From Prevotella sp. (GTDB lineage Bacteria > Bacteroidota > Bacteroidia > Bacteroidales > Bacteroidaceae): 64,000 bases of DNA. Both the position numbers and the translations under genes were made by a program. Within the stretch, counting starts at the first letter, position 1. The number at the start of each line of letters is the position of its first letter. Under the pieces are notes generated by a model. The model worked only from the letters and a program-made list of their open reading frames with translations, searched no databases and was not told the origin of the DNA. Below, one piece after another: positions 1 through 9,125 of the stretch. The stretch covers positions 141,267 to 205,266 of the forward strand of contig JALCDQ010000005.1 in the NCBI GenBank assembly GCA_022641735.1, written 5' to 3'.

Positions 1-234
1 TTCCTCAGGATAATACCATGGAATAGGGATTACATAATCCGTCACATCTGCGCTGTTATCAATCGTCCAAGCTTCGGCAACCTTGTCTTTATATGTCCCT
101 GATGTAAAGTAGGCTGTCAGGCTGGTTATACCGGCACGGTCGGCTGTTGGCGCAACGGGATCTTCGCCCACACAGCTGCTTAATGCAAACATTGCTGCAA
201 GTCCGGCAAATATATATAATTTAATTTTCTTCAT
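1..234 (-). CDS. Partial surface lipoprotein in SusE position (possibly DUF5018 family)
   Basis: This is the first 78 codons of a leftward gene cut by the window edge. It begins MKKIKLYIFAGLAAMFALSS and reaches a lipobox cysteine at residue 21 (LSSC), so it should be an exported lipoprotein. The mature start is followed by an Ala/Pro-rich linker and the stretch ITSLTAYFTSG, which resembles DUF5018-type PUL lipoproteins; that family call is from memory of the pattern and is tentative. It lies 12 bp after the stop of susD and third in a susC-susD order, the usual place for a SusE/SusF-like glycan-binding surface protein. The catalytic or binding part is outside the window. Confidence 0.75.
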   Translation of the reverse strand, partial: MKKIKLYIFAGLAAMFALSSCVGEDPVAPTADRAGITSLTAYFTSGTYKDKVAEAWTIDNSADVTDYVIPIPWYYPEE

Positions 235-246
235 AGCTATATAGTT

Positions 247-1908
247 TTATTTCCATTCTGAGAATTGTTCTATATCCTTGTTATTATTAAGCTCGGTTTG
301 AGGAATAGGGAAGCGATTCAACTTTGTAGGATAGTTCAAATTCTGGTCATCAATCGTGACGTAAGTATATGTGAATGAGCCATTTGCATTTTTCTCAATT
401 TTCAATCCATGGCGCTTGATGCCTGTAAAAGCTGTTGTGGATAATCCCCAACGACGCATATCCCAATAATAGAGGCCTTCGTAAGCCAGTTCTACTTTGC
501 GTTCATGGCGCAGAGCGGCAAAGAGGTTGTCACCCGTAAGGTTTTTCCATCCGGCCAAGTTTACTCTTGAGCGCACCTTATTAATATAGGTCAGTGCTGT
601 AGTAGCGTCTCCTGAGCGATAGCAAGCCTCGGCATAATTCAGATAAACTTCTGCCAAACGGAATGCAATATAGGGTTGCGTACTTGCCTGAACCTTGGAG
701 AAATGATGACTTTCATCCACTAGCTTGCGCAAATAATAGCCTGTTGTAGTGCGGCCAGCTGGTTGAGCATCTGTTTTCCATGTGCACCAACCGTCAGTTC
801 CACCAATATAAGGTTCTATTTCGCGCTCTTTCCATGTTGCGCCATTGTAAAGAATTGTTGCTGCAAAACGAGGTTCCAATTCTGCATAAGGTGGCGTGTC
901 GTTGGTTCCTGTAGTGGAATGCCATGCACTCCAATCCGGTTTGCCCGTCTTTCCACTTTCTCCAGAATATTCATATTCTTCCACCATATCTTGTGTTGGC
1001 GTTGCATAGCCACCGGAAGCGTTATTTCCATCAATTGCTTTATCGCCACCAGGAGCATAATAAGTGTCGAAACTATGAGAAACATCATCGCTTGAACTGT
1101 ATGAATATTGGAAAATATCTTCTGAGTTGTCTGATTTGAATGCATCAGCATAATTATCCGTAAGACTATATCCCATAGTGAAAATCTTTTCGGATGCCTC
1201 CTTCACAGCTGTCCAATTCTGACAATAAAGCATGGCTCTTGACATCAAAGCATAAGCGGCACCACTGGTCAAACGACCTGTTGGGCTCTTGCTTACCGTC
1301 AGATTCTCACCTGCAAACTTTAAGTCATCATAAACAAACTTCCAGCAATCTGCTTCTGGGCTCAAAGCTTTGTTTGTAGATATCTGAGAAAGGTCAGCAT
1401 CATAAAGAATAGCCTGATGATAACGTTTTAGCAGTTCAAAGTAATACATGCCACGGAAGAAGCGCAATTCTGCTTCAAAACGCGTCTTAGTCGTTGCATC
1501 GAAACTGCTTGATGCCAGTTTGTTTAAGGCTTCGTTTACACGGCGAATCTCTTCATATGTGCCACCCCATTCTCCTAAATATGTATCCACATAGCCGACA
1601 GTCAGCGTAGAGCCTCCATAAGAGATTTCATTCGGAATATACATCAGTGAATTGTAGGTCATGTCACTGTATTTAAACTCATCGGTAAGTCCTTCCGTCA
1701 TACCTGCTAAACACTGATAATCACTGTAACTGCCCAGATATGGAATATCCGAATAGAAATAGTTGATAGCCATTTCCGCATAATCAGTGCTGCTCCAAAT
1801 CAGTTTGTCTGAAGTTTTGTCTGTAGGGTCGATATTCAGATAGTCATTACAAGAAGTCAATCCCGTGACCATCGTTAAGAATAACAGACCAATATATTTT
1901 GCTTTCAT
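247..1908 (-). CDS. SusD/RagB family nutrient-binding outer-membrane lipoprotein
   Basis: This 553-residue protein has a lipoprotein signal with the lipobox LTSC (Cys20) and the usual early SusD segment DYLNIDPTDKTS. SusD proteins sit on the cell surface as a lid over the SusC barrel and bind the incoming oligosaccharide. The C-terminal third shows the family pattern: a helical TPR-like segment RLAEVYLNYAEACYRSGD, then the VRSRVNLAGW and LRHERKVELAYEGLYYWDMR motifs. The gene follows susC by 19 bp and precedes another lipoprotein, so the three form one operon. The length is normal for the family. The glycan cannot be deduced from SusD sequence alone. Confidence 0.97.
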   Translation of the reverse strand: MKAKYIGLLFLTMVTGLTSCNDYLNIDPTDKTSDKLIWSSTDYAEMAINYFYSDIPYLGSYSDYQCLAGMTEGLTDEFKYSDMTYNSLMYIPNEISYGGSTLTVGYVDTYLGEWGGTYEEIRRVNEALNKLASSSFDATTKTRFEAELRFFRGMYYFELLKRYHQAILYDADLSQISTNKALSPEADCWKFVYDDLKFAGENLTVSKSPTGRLTSGAAYALMSRAMLYCQNWTAVKEASEKIFTMGYSLTDNYADAFKSDNSEDIFQYSYSSSDDVSHSFDTYYAPGGDKAIDGNNASGGYATPTQDMVEEYEYSGESGKTGKPDWSAWHSTTGTNDTPPYAELEPRFAATILYNGATWKEREIEPYIGGTDGWCTWKTDAQPAGRTTTGYYLRKLVDESHHFSKVQASTQPYIAFRLAEVYLNYAEACYRSGDATTALTYINKVRSRVNLAGWKNLTGDNLFAALRHERKVELAYEGLYYWDMRRWGLSTTAFTGIKRHGLKIEKNANGSFTYTYVTIDDQNLNYPTKLNRFPIPQTELNNNKDIEQFSEWK

Positions 1909-1927
1909 AATTGTATCGTTTTAAAGG

Positions 1928-4900
1928 TTAAAAGGTAACTGAAAGGCCACCCATAAACGTTCTTTGTTGAGGATAATAACCATTGTTTACACGAGGAGAC
2001 TCAGGGTCTACACCTTCGGGCAGACTATCAATTGTAAACAGGTTGGAACCTTCTACGTAGACACGGATTTGATGGAATCCGATAGCGCTCATCCATGCTC
2101 TTGGGAGTGTATACCCAATCTGTACAGATTTCAGACGTACATAGTCACCTTTCTTCATCCAGAATGTTGAGGCTAATCCGTTGTTGCCACCATGAGAGGT
2201 GTTTCCCAATGTGATACGCGGATATTCAGCATTTGGATTATCAATGCTATATGATTTTTGTACCAACCATAATGGAGAGTTTGCACCTTCCTTGAATGTC
2301 TGTGACCAGATGGTATTGTCATCATAGCCATTATAATATGTACCCAATAGAGATACATCAAACTTGAAACCACCAGTGAATTGTAAGCTGCAATCAAAGC
2401 CATTCCAATTAGCATTCAGATTCAGACCTGTCATGATTTCCGGGCGGTTGCTACGGCCGATGCGAGCCTTATCTTGCTCATCAATCTGACCATCACCATT
2501 CAAATCCTTGTATTTGATATCACCAAGGTTCGGGCGGGAACCACCATACCATGCAGAATTTGTGATTTCATCTTCTGTACGATACAGTCCTTCTGCAACC
2601 CATGCACTGTAAGCATCTACACTTGTGCCAACGACTTTGCGCCACTCCATGGTGTTCGGGCTATCAGGATAACGCAGCCATTTACTGGTGGAATAAGTCA
2701 TATTTGCACTGATGGAATAATTGAAAGGCTTATTGGCTAAAGAGAATTTGTTGCGGTGGCTGAGCACCCATTCGAAACCTTTCACAGCATATCTGTTATA
2801 GTTTTTCCATGTCGTGTAATATCCACCCATAGACGGAGCCATGTCTCCACCCATTTCTGCCAACAGGTCGTAGACATAATTATAGAATACATCAAATTCG
2901 ATGCCAAGTTGTCCACCCCAAAGGGTTGCATCGAAACCTACGTTCTGTGAGCGGGTCTTCGACCATGTAAGGTTAGGATTAGGCACGCCAGAAGTGTAAA
3001 GAGAATGAACCATTGTCCCGTTGATAATTCTATTTCCTCCAAAAGAATAAGTATTGAGGAATGAGTAAGCCGGAACATCATCATTACCTAACAAACCGAT
3101 GGAAGCACGAAGTTTGAAGTCGTCCAGCCATTTGCTGGTGTTCTTCATGAATGACATTTGAGTAAGACGCCAACCCACAGAGAATGAAGGGAAGAATCCC
3201 CAACGTTTGCTTGATACGTTTCCATTGAAGTTATAAGAGCCATCATAACGGCCACTAAACTCTGCAAGATAGGTGTTCTCATAGTCATATTTCAAACGGA
3301 AAACATAACCCGCTTTACGAATATGATAGCTTGAGCCTGATACTGGAGAAGATGAAGTGATGGCTTTACCAAAGCTCAACTCTGGCAGTTCAGCAAAAGG
3401 AACATTATTTACGTAGCCAGCAAAATCGCTTACTTTATAATCACGCGCTTCAGTCAACAACATCGCATCCACATTATGCTTGCCAAAGAGATGGGCATAT
3501 TCTACACTGAGCTGCCCTACCATTTGGTGTGTAGTGTATTGACCATCAGCAACATGATTGAGGGTAAGACTTCTAGGGTCATTGTTCAGAATGTAAGTGC
3601 CGAAATTATCAGATGACGTGGACATGGTATAGGTCTTGTAAGGAGTATCCAAATTCTTACTTTGAGAAGAACCATAGTCGTAAGACCCTGTAGCTTTGAA
3701 AGTCAGTCCTTTAAGCCACGGAGCATCATACTGGATGCTAAGATTTGACTCCAAATCGAAACTGTTTGTTTTCTTATAGCCGGAATCATAAATAGCTGCC
3801 AATGGACTATAGACTACAGCTGCATTCTTAGGAATGGTACCTGTATAAAGCCCATTATAAGTTTCTGGCAAATAGGGACGCATCATGATAGCCTGATGAC
3901 CTATTGAAAGCCATCCGACCTCCCCCGAACTTTCTGAGCCATCATCTGCACCACCTGATGAATAACCAGGAGTATTGCGGCGACCTACTGTACCAACGGC
4001 ACCAAAGGTAATCGTGAAATCCTTTCCCACTTTAGAATCGAGGTTCACGCGCATGTTATAACGTTTGTAGGTGAAGTTGTCAATATTTCCTTTCTGATTC
4101 TGGAAACCACCTGATAAGTAATAATGTGTATCTTGTGTTCCGCCCTGTAATGTAACGTTGTGCTTTTGATTAACACCCGTGCCGAATACCTTACTTATAT
4201 AGTCTACATTATCCCATCCGTCAGTAGGGTCGCCATTTAGCATGGCTTCAACATTTGAGCGAGAGAATACAGGCGTATAGTCAGCTCTATCGGTAATCGT
4301 TCCATTAGCCAATTTGTCCATCATGTCAGCCATGTTATAATAGTCTGCAAACTCCGGACCATTCATAAATTTAGGGAAATTGGCATTTACGGAAATACCA
4401 TATGAGCCATCGTAAGAAACCTGTGTCTTACCTTCTTTACCTTTCTTTGTCGTAATAATGACAACGCCTCCAGCGGCATCCAAGCCATAAACAGCAGCAG
4501 ATGCACCGTCCTTCAAGACAGAGACGCTTTCAATATCATTGGGGTCAATATCGTTGATAGAGCGGGGCATGCCATCTACAATATACAAAGCCGCATATTG
4601 AGAACCACGTACACGCAAAGAAGCCTGGTCATTTCCCGGTTCACCAGATGTCTGCACGGAGGTTACGCCTGGCAAACGACCTCCAAGTAAACTGGAAACA
4701 TTGGTAGAAGGAGCCTCAAGCAACTTGTCGCCTTTTAATGCAGATACAGCGCCAGTCAGCGATTGCTTCTTAGCCTTGCCATAACCGACAACTACTACAT
4801 CATTCAGCGTAGATTCATCATCAACCATTGTCACTGTAATTTGACGGCGGTTACCCACCTTTATACGCTGTGTTTTCATCCCGATATAGGTAAATATCAG

Positions 4901-5140
4901 AATATCATTCTCGGATGCCTTGATGCTGTAATTACCATCTATATCTGTAATTACACCTGTCTTTGCACCACTACTTAGTTGGACACTTGCTCCCAATAAG
5001 GGATCACCGGCAGCGTCCCTTACTGTACCTTTCACAATATTCTGAGCCTGTGACGGAATAACCCATAACAGAGCAGTCAGGACCAACATGAAAGCCTTAG
5101 TAAGCAGCAAATGCTTTTTGTCTGATTTAAATTGCTTCAT
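1928..5140 (-). CDS. SusC/RagA family TonB-dependent outer-membrane transporter
   Basis: This 1070-residue protein imports oligosaccharides across the outer membrane, powered by TonB-ExbB-ExbD. After a signal peptide ending near SQA-Q (residues 31-33) comes a carboxypeptidase-regulatory-like domain (about 35-110), then the TonB-box-like DVVVVGYG and a plug domain containing ALYIVDGMPRSINDI. The long beta-barrel follows, ending in an aromatic residue (SVTF), as outer-membrane barrels do. It is the first gene of a susC-susD-lipoprotein operon and faces the rightward DUF4434 operon across 185 bp. A good Bacteroidota promoter lies upstream at 5195-5226. No anti-sigma-interacting N-terminal extension is visible, so regulation is probably not by an ECF/anti-sigma pair. 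Confidence 0.98.
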   Translation of the reverse strand: MKQFKSDKKHLLLTKAFMLVLTALLWVIPSQAQNIVKGTVRDAAGDPLLGASVQLSSGAKTGVITDIDGNYSIKASENDILIFTYIGMKTQRIKVGNRRQITVTMVDDESTLNDVVVVGYGKAKKQSLTGAVSALKGDKLLEAPSTNVSSLLGGRLPGVTSVQTSGEPGNDQASLRVRGSQYAALYIVDGMPRSINDIDPNDIESVSVLKDGASAAVYGLDAAGGVVIITTKKGKEGKTQVSYDGSYGISVNANFPKFMNGPEFADYYNMADMMDKLANGTITDRADYTPVFSRSNVEAMLNGDPTDGWDNVDYISKVFGTGVNQKHNVTLQGGTQDTHYYLSGGFQNQKGNIDNFTYKRYNMRVNLDSKVGKDFTITFGAVGTVGRRNTPGYSSGGADDGSESSGEVGWLSIGHQAIMMRPYLPETYNGLYTGTIPKNAAVVYSPLAAIYDSGYKKTNSFDLESNLSIQYDAPWLKGLTFKATGSYDYGSSQSKNLDTPYKTYTMSTSSDNFGTYILNNDPRSLTLNHVADGQYTTHQMVGQLSVEYAHLFGKHNVDAMLLTEARDYKVSDFAGYVNNVPFAELPELSFGKAITSSSPVSGSSYHIRKAGYVFRLKYDYENTYLAEFSGRYDGSYNFNGNVSSKRWGFFPSFSVGWRLTQMSFMKNTSKWLDDFKLRASIGLLGNDDVPAYSFLNTYSFGGNRIINGTMVHSLYTSGVPNPNLTWSKTRSQNVGFDATLWGGQLGIEFDVFYNYVYDLLAEMGGDMAPSMGGYYTTWKNYNRYAVKGFEWVLSHRNKFSLANKPFNYSISANMTYSTSKWLRYPDSPNTMEWRKVVGTSVDAYSAWVAEGLYRTEDEITNSAWYGGSRPNLGDIKYKDLNGDGQIDEQDKARIGRSNRPEIMTGLNLNANWNGFDCSLQFTGGFKFDVSLLGTYYNGYDDNTIWSQTFKEGANSPLWLVQKSYSIDNPNAEYPRITLGNTSHGGNNGLASTFWMKKGDYVRLKSVQIGYTLPRAWMSAIGFHQIRVYVEGSNLFTIDSLPEGVDPESPRVNNGYYPQQRTFMGGLSVTF

Positions 5141-5194
5141 GAATATTGATAATTAATTTGACATTAAATTTGTGATTTTTAGTATAACTTTTTG

Positions 5195-5226
5195 CAAAAA
5201 TATGATAAATATTCCATACTTCCAAA
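5195..5226 (-). promoter_or_regulatory. Promoter of the susC operon
   Basis: Read on the minus strand, TTTG (5226-5223) is followed after 20 nt by TATTTTTG (5202-5195). This matches the Bacteroidota sigma-A consensus TTTG-N19-21-TANNTTTG. Transcription would start near 5188, giving a leader of about 48 nt before the susC start at 5140. Confidence 0.75.
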
Positions 5227-5242
5227 AGTTTTTGCGAAAATA

Positions 5243-5273
5243 TTTGGTATTTATTAAAAATATTTGTAAATTG
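5243..5273 (+). promoter_or_regulatory. Possible promoter of the DUF4434 operon
   Basis: TTTG at 5243-5246 is followed after 20 nt by TAAATTG at 5267-5273, a weakened version of TANNTTTG. It would start transcription about 46 nt before the ATG at 5326. It lies back to back with the susC promoter, so one regulator binding between them could control both operons. Confidence 0.4.
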
Positions 5274-5325
5274 CACCCAATTTAATAAAAATATCGATAG
5301 AGCTTTATAAATTAATTAAATTATT

Positions 5326-6411
5326 ATGGTAAGCCGTAGAAAATTTTTTAAACAGCTTCTCTTGACAGGTGCAGCTTCATTAACAGCGCCTATATTGTCA
5401 AGAGGTGAGATACTTTCCTCTCATCAGCCAAAAGTTGTGCCAGCATTCGAGAATGGTGGACTCATCGTGCCTAAGAATAACGGTCTTCGAATAACGGGGA
5501 CTTTCTTGGACGAGATTTCTCACGATATTCCTCATCAGAACTGGGGGGAGAAAGAATGGGATCAGGATTTTCAGAATATGAAGTCGATTGGTATAGATAC
5601 AGTGATTGTAATTCGTTCCGGATATCGCAAATTTATCACTTATCCTTCACCTTATTTATTAAAGAAGGGCTGCTACATGCCATCCGTAGATTTAATCGAC
5701 ATGTATTTGCGCTTGGCGGACAAATATGGCATGAAGTTTTATTTCGGGCTCTATGATTCAGGCCATTATTGGGATACAGGTGATATGTCGCAAGAAGTTG
5801 AAGACAATAAATACGTCATTGATGAAGTATGGAAGATGTACGGCAAACATAAGAGTTTCAAAGGATGGTATATCAGCACGGAAATCTCGCGTAAAACTAA
5901 GGGTTGCATACCGACTTTCCATACGATTGGGAAACAGTGCAAGGAAGTTTCTGGTGGGCTTCCAGTCTTTATTTCTCCATGGATTGACGGGAAGAAGGCT
6001 GTGATGGGGACCACAAAGATGACCAATGACCAGGCCGTAAGTGTTGAGGAACATGAAAGAGAATGGAATGAGATATTCGATGGTATTCATGATGTTGTAG
6101 ATGCTTGTGCCTTCCAAGACGGTCATATAGATTATGATGAGCTTGATGCCTTTTTCTCTGTCAACAAGAAGCTGGCAGACCGCTATGGCATGCAGTGCTG
6201 GACAAATGCAGAGACTTTCGACCGCGATATGCCTATTCATTTCCTGCCCATCAAGTTTGATAAACTACGTTTGAAGTTGGAGGCTGCTAAGAGATGTAAT
6301 TACGATAAGGCTATCACGTTTGAGTTCTCTCATTTCCTTAGCCCTCAGTCTTCATACGTTCAGGCTCATCATCTCTTCGATCGTTATAAAGAATATTTCA
6401 ATATTAGATAG
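5326..6411 (+). CDS. DUF4434 family TIM-barrel-like exported protein
   Basis: This 361-residue protein starts MVSRRKFFKQLLLTGAASLT, a twin-arginine-like signal with RRKFF followed by a hydrophobic stretch. The body matches the DUF4434 pattern: GTFLDEISHDIPHQNWGEKE near the N-terminus, a segment on the travelling order of strands (IDTVIVIRSGYRK), and ACAFQDGHIDYDELD in the place where this family usually carries a QDG motif. DUF4434 proteins are predicted glycoside-hydrolase-like barrels of unproved activity. The gene is first in a tightly packed rightward operon with a sugar transporter (3-bp gap) and a GHL10 enzyme, which supports a role in glycan breakdown. I cannot name the substrate. Confidence 0.85.
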   Translation: MVSRRKFFKQLLLTGAASLTAPILSRGEILSSHQPKVVPAFENGGLIVPKNNGLRITGTFLDEISHDIPHQNWGEKEWDQDFQNMKSIGIDTVIVIRSGYRKFITYPSPYLLKKGCYMPSVDLIDMYLRLADKYGMKFYFGLYDSGHYWDTGDMSQEVEDNKYVIDEVWKMYGKHKSFKGWYISTEISRKTKGCIPTFHTIGKQCKEVSGGLPVFISPWIDGKKAVMGTTKMTNDQAVSVEEHEREWNEIFDGIHDVVDACAFQDGHIDYDELDAFFSVNKKLADRYGMQCWTNAETFDRDMPIHFLPIKFDKLRLKLEAAKRCNYDKAITFEFSHFLSPQSSYVQAHHLFDRYKEYFNIR

Positions 6412-6414
6412 GTT

Positions 6415-7812
6415 ATGAAAGAAGTAAAACTTGGCTATGTTTTTTTCCTTGCCATAGTTGCAGCGCAGGGAGGATTACTTTTTGGTTATGACACCGCAGT
6501 CATCTCTGGAACCATCGAGCAAGTCGTTTCTCAGTTCCATCTTGATGTCATGCAGCAGGGATGGTATGTCGGATGCGCTCTTATCGGATCAATTTGTGGA
6601 GTAGCTGTTGCTGGCATTATGAGTGATAAACTCGGGCGTCGTCCCACAATGTTTATTTCTTCTGTTCTGTTTACCTTATCGGCAATCGGATGTGCAGTTT
6701 CTGTTAACTTTGAGTGGCTGGTGGCCTCCCGCATCATTGGTGGACTAGGTATAGGCATTATTTCTATTGTTGCACCTATTTATATATCAGAAATAGCTAT
6801 TACCCGTTATCGGGGGCAGCTTGTTTCTCTTTATCAGTTAGCCGTAACCGTAGGTTTCCTTGCTGCTTATTTCATCAATTATCTGTTGCTTAACTTTTCG
6901 TTGTCTGGTAATTTGGGAACGGGCTGGATGCAACTGATATTTGTAAAAGAGGTATGGCGCGGAATGCTTGGAATGGAAGCTGTTCCTGCATTGTTATTCT
7001 TCATTATTTTGTTTTTGATTCCAGAGAGTCCCCGTTGGCTCATTGTTTGTAAAAAGGAACAAAAGGCTTCTTCTATTTTCAGTAAAATCTATGCAATTCC
7101 ATCAGCTGTTGAGCAACAGATAGCTGATACTAAGTCGATGATATCTTCCGAAGTAAAGTCAGAGTGGCGTTCTCTGTTGCGCCCAGGCATTCTTAAGGCG
7201 GTTATCATTGGAGTATGTATTGCGATTCTCGGTCAGTTTATGGGTGTGAATGCCGTACTGTATTATGGTCCGTCCATTTTCAAGGATGCAGGTATCGGTG
7301 ACCCATTGTTCTGTCAGGTGTTGGTAGGCATTGTAAATACGCTCACTACCGTTATTGCCATGTTCATCATTGACAGGGTAGGGCGCAAGAAGTTAATTTA
7401 TTATGGTGTATCGGGCATGATAGCTTGCTTGCTGCTTATTGCGGTATACTTTATCTATCGAAACAGTTGGCATTTATCGGTCTATTTTATGCTTACTTTC
7501 TTCCTTCTTTATGTATTCTGTTGTGCCATTTCCATCAGTGCCATCGTATTCGTATTGCTCTCTGAAATGTACCCAAACAGTATTCGTGGTTTAGCTATGT
7601 CGATTGCAGGTTTTGCTCTTTGGATAGGTACTTATCTCATCGGTCAGCTCACTCCATGGATGCTTCAAAACCTCACTCCAGCTGGTACGTTCATACTTTT
7701 CGCTGTGATGTGTGTACCTTATATGCTCATCATGTGGCGACTTGTTCCTGAAACAGCAGGTATGTCACTCGAGGATATAGAGAGATATTGGACGAAAGGA
7801 GAAAAGAAATGA
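6415..7812 (+). CDS. Sugar:proton symporter of the major facilitator superfamily
   Basis: This 465-residue inner-membrane protein has about 12 hydrophobic segments and the diagnostic sugar-porter signatures: GGLLFGYDTAVISG in TM1, DKLGRRPTMF after TM2, PESPRWLI before the central loop, and DRVGRKKLI after TM8. The GQFMGVNAVLYYGPSIF motif in TM7 and PETAGMSLEDIE near the C-terminus also fit. It is most like the XylE/GalP branch that takes up monosaccharides with protons. It would import the sugar released by the neighbouring glycosidases. The last codons overlap the next gene by ATGA. Confidence 0.95.
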   Translation: MKEVKLGYVFFLAIVAAQGGLLFGYDTAVISGTIEQVVSQFHLDVMQQGWYVGCALIGSICGVAVAGIMSDKLGRRPTMFISSVLFTLSAIGCAVSVNFEWLVASRIIGGLGIGIISIVAPIYISEIAITRYRGQLVSLYQLAVTVGFLAAYFINYLLLNFSLSGNLGTGWMQLIFVKEVWRGMLGMEAVPALLFFIILFLIPESPRWLIVCKKEQKASSIFSKIYAIPSAVEQQIADTKSMISSEVKSEWRSLLRPGILKAVIIGVCIAILGQFMGVNAVLYYGPSIFKDAGIGDPLFCQVLVGIVNTLTTVIAMFIIDRVGRKKLIYYGVSGMIACLLLIAVYFIYRNSWHLSVYFMLTFFLLYVFCCAISISAIVFVLLSEMYPNSIRGLAMSIAGFALWIGTYLIGQLTPWMLQNLTPAGTFILFAVMCVPYMLIMWRLVPETAGMSLEDIERYWTKGEKK

Positions 7813-9125
7813 AATCCCGTTTATTGCTTTTCTTTTTGATAGTTATCAGCGCATTCCTGAGTCCAGTCTCCCTGTTTGCTCAAAACAAGAAATCAGCCTT
7901 GATGTGGTTTGATGGGGAGGCTAACTTTGCCCGTTTCAGTCATCCTGACAGCATTGATTATTATCTGAAGAAATGTCATGACCTTGGATTTACGGATGTC
8001 GTTGTCGATGTGAGGCCTATCACGGGTGAAGTTTTTTTCAAATCCTCGCATGCACCGATGATGAAGGATTGGAAAGGAGTTGCTCGCCCTGATTTTGATT
8101 ATCTTGGTCGCTTTATTCAGACCGCTCATCAACTTGGCATGCGTGTACAGGCCTCGCTTAATTGTTTTGTAGCCGGGCATAATTATTTCAATCGGGGGCT
8201 AATCTATAGTCATCATCCTGAATGGGCTACAATTGTTTACACACCGCAAGGGTTAAAGTCAATTACCGAACAGAAAGAGAAATATTCCGCAATGGTTGAC
8301 CCGATGAATGAGGCTTTCCGAAAGCATATCATAGGGGTTCTTCAAGACTTAGTGTCTGAGTATCCTCACCTTGATGGCATCATTCTTGACCGTGTACGTT
8401 ACGATGGCATAGAGGCCGACTTTTCCAATCATTCCCGTAAACTCTTTGAAAAATATGTCGGGCAACAAGTCAAGCATTTTCCTGAGGATATCTTTACGTG
8501 GAAGAAAGGAAATGATGGGAAATACCACGTCAGTCAAGGGCATTGGTTTAAGCAATGGATTACTTGGCGTGCCCAAAATATACATGATGCCATGGTTGAA
8601 TTGCGGAAATCCGTAAAGGCCCTGAATCCACATATTTCTTTCGGTACTTATACCGGAGCATGGTATCCAAGTTATTACGAAGTGGGAGTAAACTTTGCCA
8701 GCAACACTTATGACCCTAGCGTTGATTATGATTGGGCAACCAAGCAGTATAAAAAGACAGGTTATATGGAGTGTCTTGACCTCTATACAACGGGAAACTA
8801 CTATACGGACATCACTATTGATGACTATCAGCACAACAAGCACAGCGTTTGGAATGAAACCGACTCCGAAGCACAAACGGGGAGTTGGTATTGTGTGGAA
8901 GGCTCCTGCAAGAAATTGCGTGGTATTCTTGGCGGCCATCCATTTATTGGGGGATTGCTGGTCGACCAACTCTATAAAGAGCCCCAAAAACTGAGTCAAT
9001 CCATAGAGATGAATCTGAAAGAGTCTGATGGTGTGATGCTCTTCGATATCGTGCATCTTATCAATCGCCCTGAACTTTGGAAAGAAGTAGAGATAGGTAT
9101 GAAGAAAGGAGGAATGATTCCATGA
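7809..9125 (+). CDS. GHL10-type (family 10-like) glycoside hydrolase
   Basis: The 438-residue protein begins with a signal peptide (MKSRLLLFFLIVISAFLSPV, cleavage near LFAQ). I chose the ATG at 7809 because it overlaps the stop of the transporter as ATGA; a longer frame from 7788 would add seven charged residues before the signal. The body matches the glycosyl-hydrolase-like 10 family (PF02638): ALMWFDGEANFARF at the first strand, TDVVVDVRPITGEVFFKS, and DGIILDRVRYDG, the family's strand-4 motif. The protein probably acts in the periplasm or on the surface. GHL10 members are poorly characterised, so the substrate is open. It is translationally coupled on both sides. Confidence 0.88.
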   Translation: MKSRLLLFFLIVISAFLSPVSLFAQNKKSALMWFDGEANFARFSHPDSIDYYLKKCHDLGFTDVVVDVRPITGEVFFKSSHAPMMKDWKGVARPDFDYLGRFIQTAHQLGMRVQASLNCFVAGHNYFNRGLIYSHHPEWATIVYTPQGLKSITEQKEKYSAMVDPMNEAFRKHIIGVLQDLVSEYPHLDGIILDRVRYDGIEADFSNHSRKLFEKYVGQQVKHFPEDIFTWKKGNDGKYHVSQGHWFKQWITWRAQNIHDAMVELRKSVKALNPHISFGTYTGAWYPSYYEVGVNFASNTYDPSVDYDWATKQYKKTGYMECLDLYTTGNYYTDITIDDYQHNKHSVWNETDSEAQTGSWYCVEGSCKKLRGILGGHPFIGGLLVDQLYKEPQKLSQSIEMNLKESDGVMLFDIVHLINRPELWKEVEIGMKKGGMIP